Source: CAYLNL01 sp964385175 (GTDB lineage Bacteria; Bacteroidota; Bacteroidia; Flavobacteriales; Flavobacteriaceae). From it: a DNA stretch of 64,000 nucleotides. Where the stretch lies: contig CAYLNL010000008.1 in the NCBI GenBank assembly GCA_964385175.1, forward strand, positions 1 through 64,000. Direction: 5' to 3'. Positions within the stretch are counted from its first letter, which is position 1. Each line of letters opens with the position of its first letter. Under the pieces are notes generated by a model. The model was not told the origin of the DNA, searched no databases, and worked only from the letters and a program-made list of their open reading frames with translations. A program made the position numbers and the translations under genes. This document shows, one piece after another, positions 63,899 to 64,000 of the stretch.

Positions 63899-64000
63899 TT
63901 TGTTAACTTTTTTAAGCTGTTGTATTGTAGTATATAATATAGAGAATAAAGCGCTATTTCATGGCATACATAAATCTTTAAAAGAAAAATAATATCTGCT

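Overview
The window reads as chromosomal DNA of a Bacteroidota bacterium, probably Flavobacteriia or a close relative. The evidence is: Bacteroidota-type promoters (TAnnTTTG at -7, sometimes with TTG or TTTG about 19-22 bases upstream); a type IX secretion sorting tail; a SusC-like TonB-dependent receptor; a long SecA with DUF2795 upstream; a flavobacterial-type crtI-crtB-crtZ carotenoid cluster; and lipoproteins carrying a K-(D/E)-(D/E) tail after the lipidated Cys, as in the described Bacteroidota surface-export signal. No rRNA, transposase, integrase or CRISPR array was seen. Species cannot be named from the sequence alone.

Layout. 1-3670 (minus): a large SpvB/TcdB/RHS-like secreted protein running off the left edge, preceded by a small T9SS-sorted protein. 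3728-4021: a DUF59 (SufT-like) gene that has lost its 5' end at the border of that module. 4075-9476: a divergent locus of an exo/endonuclease/phosphatase lipoprotein, a TonB-dependent receptor and a DUF5689 lipoprotein. 9653-13992: ATP:cob(I)alamin adenosyltransferase, DUF2795 protein and SecA. 14009-15435: an ECF sigma factor with a likely anti-sigma factor, divergent from a DUF6249 membrane protein; both promoters carry GTAACC-N16-CGTC. 15676-22527: dodecin, TsaB and a MacAB/TolC-type export operon.

22815-34580: a small CxxC membrane protein and a DUF420 protein flank an all-minus block (23300-33749) of seven secreted proteins. These are two paralogous predicted outer-membrane barrel proteins, four paralogous lipoproteins that each carry exactly seven CYW repeats (predicted seven-bladed beta-propellers), and a 661-aa secreted protein. 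This block is the best candidate for an undescribed cell-surface system.

34641-38753: arginase, citrate synthase, two small envelope proteins, shikimate kinase, tRNA-Lys(TTT) and tRNA-Leu(GAG). 38995-42692: a CarH/LitR-like MerR regulator with an intact B12-binding signature, then crtI, crtB and crtZ; with the adenosyltransferase at 9653 this suggests B12/light control of carotenoids. 43001-45029: a thioredoxin-like pair (one lacking both Cys), a DUF486 protein and a Cys-rich small peptide precursor.

45197-63898: purD and a large exopolysaccharide/O-antigen region. It holds two kinds of initiating phospho-sugar transferase, UDP-xylose synthesis (Ugd, Uxs), a CapD/PglF-type dehydratase, two GT4 glycosyltransferases, a PIG-L deacetylase, a LpxD-like acyltransferase, three polymerase/ligase-like membrane proteins, asparagine synthase and a LamG lipoprotein broken at a C9 tract that may be phase variable.
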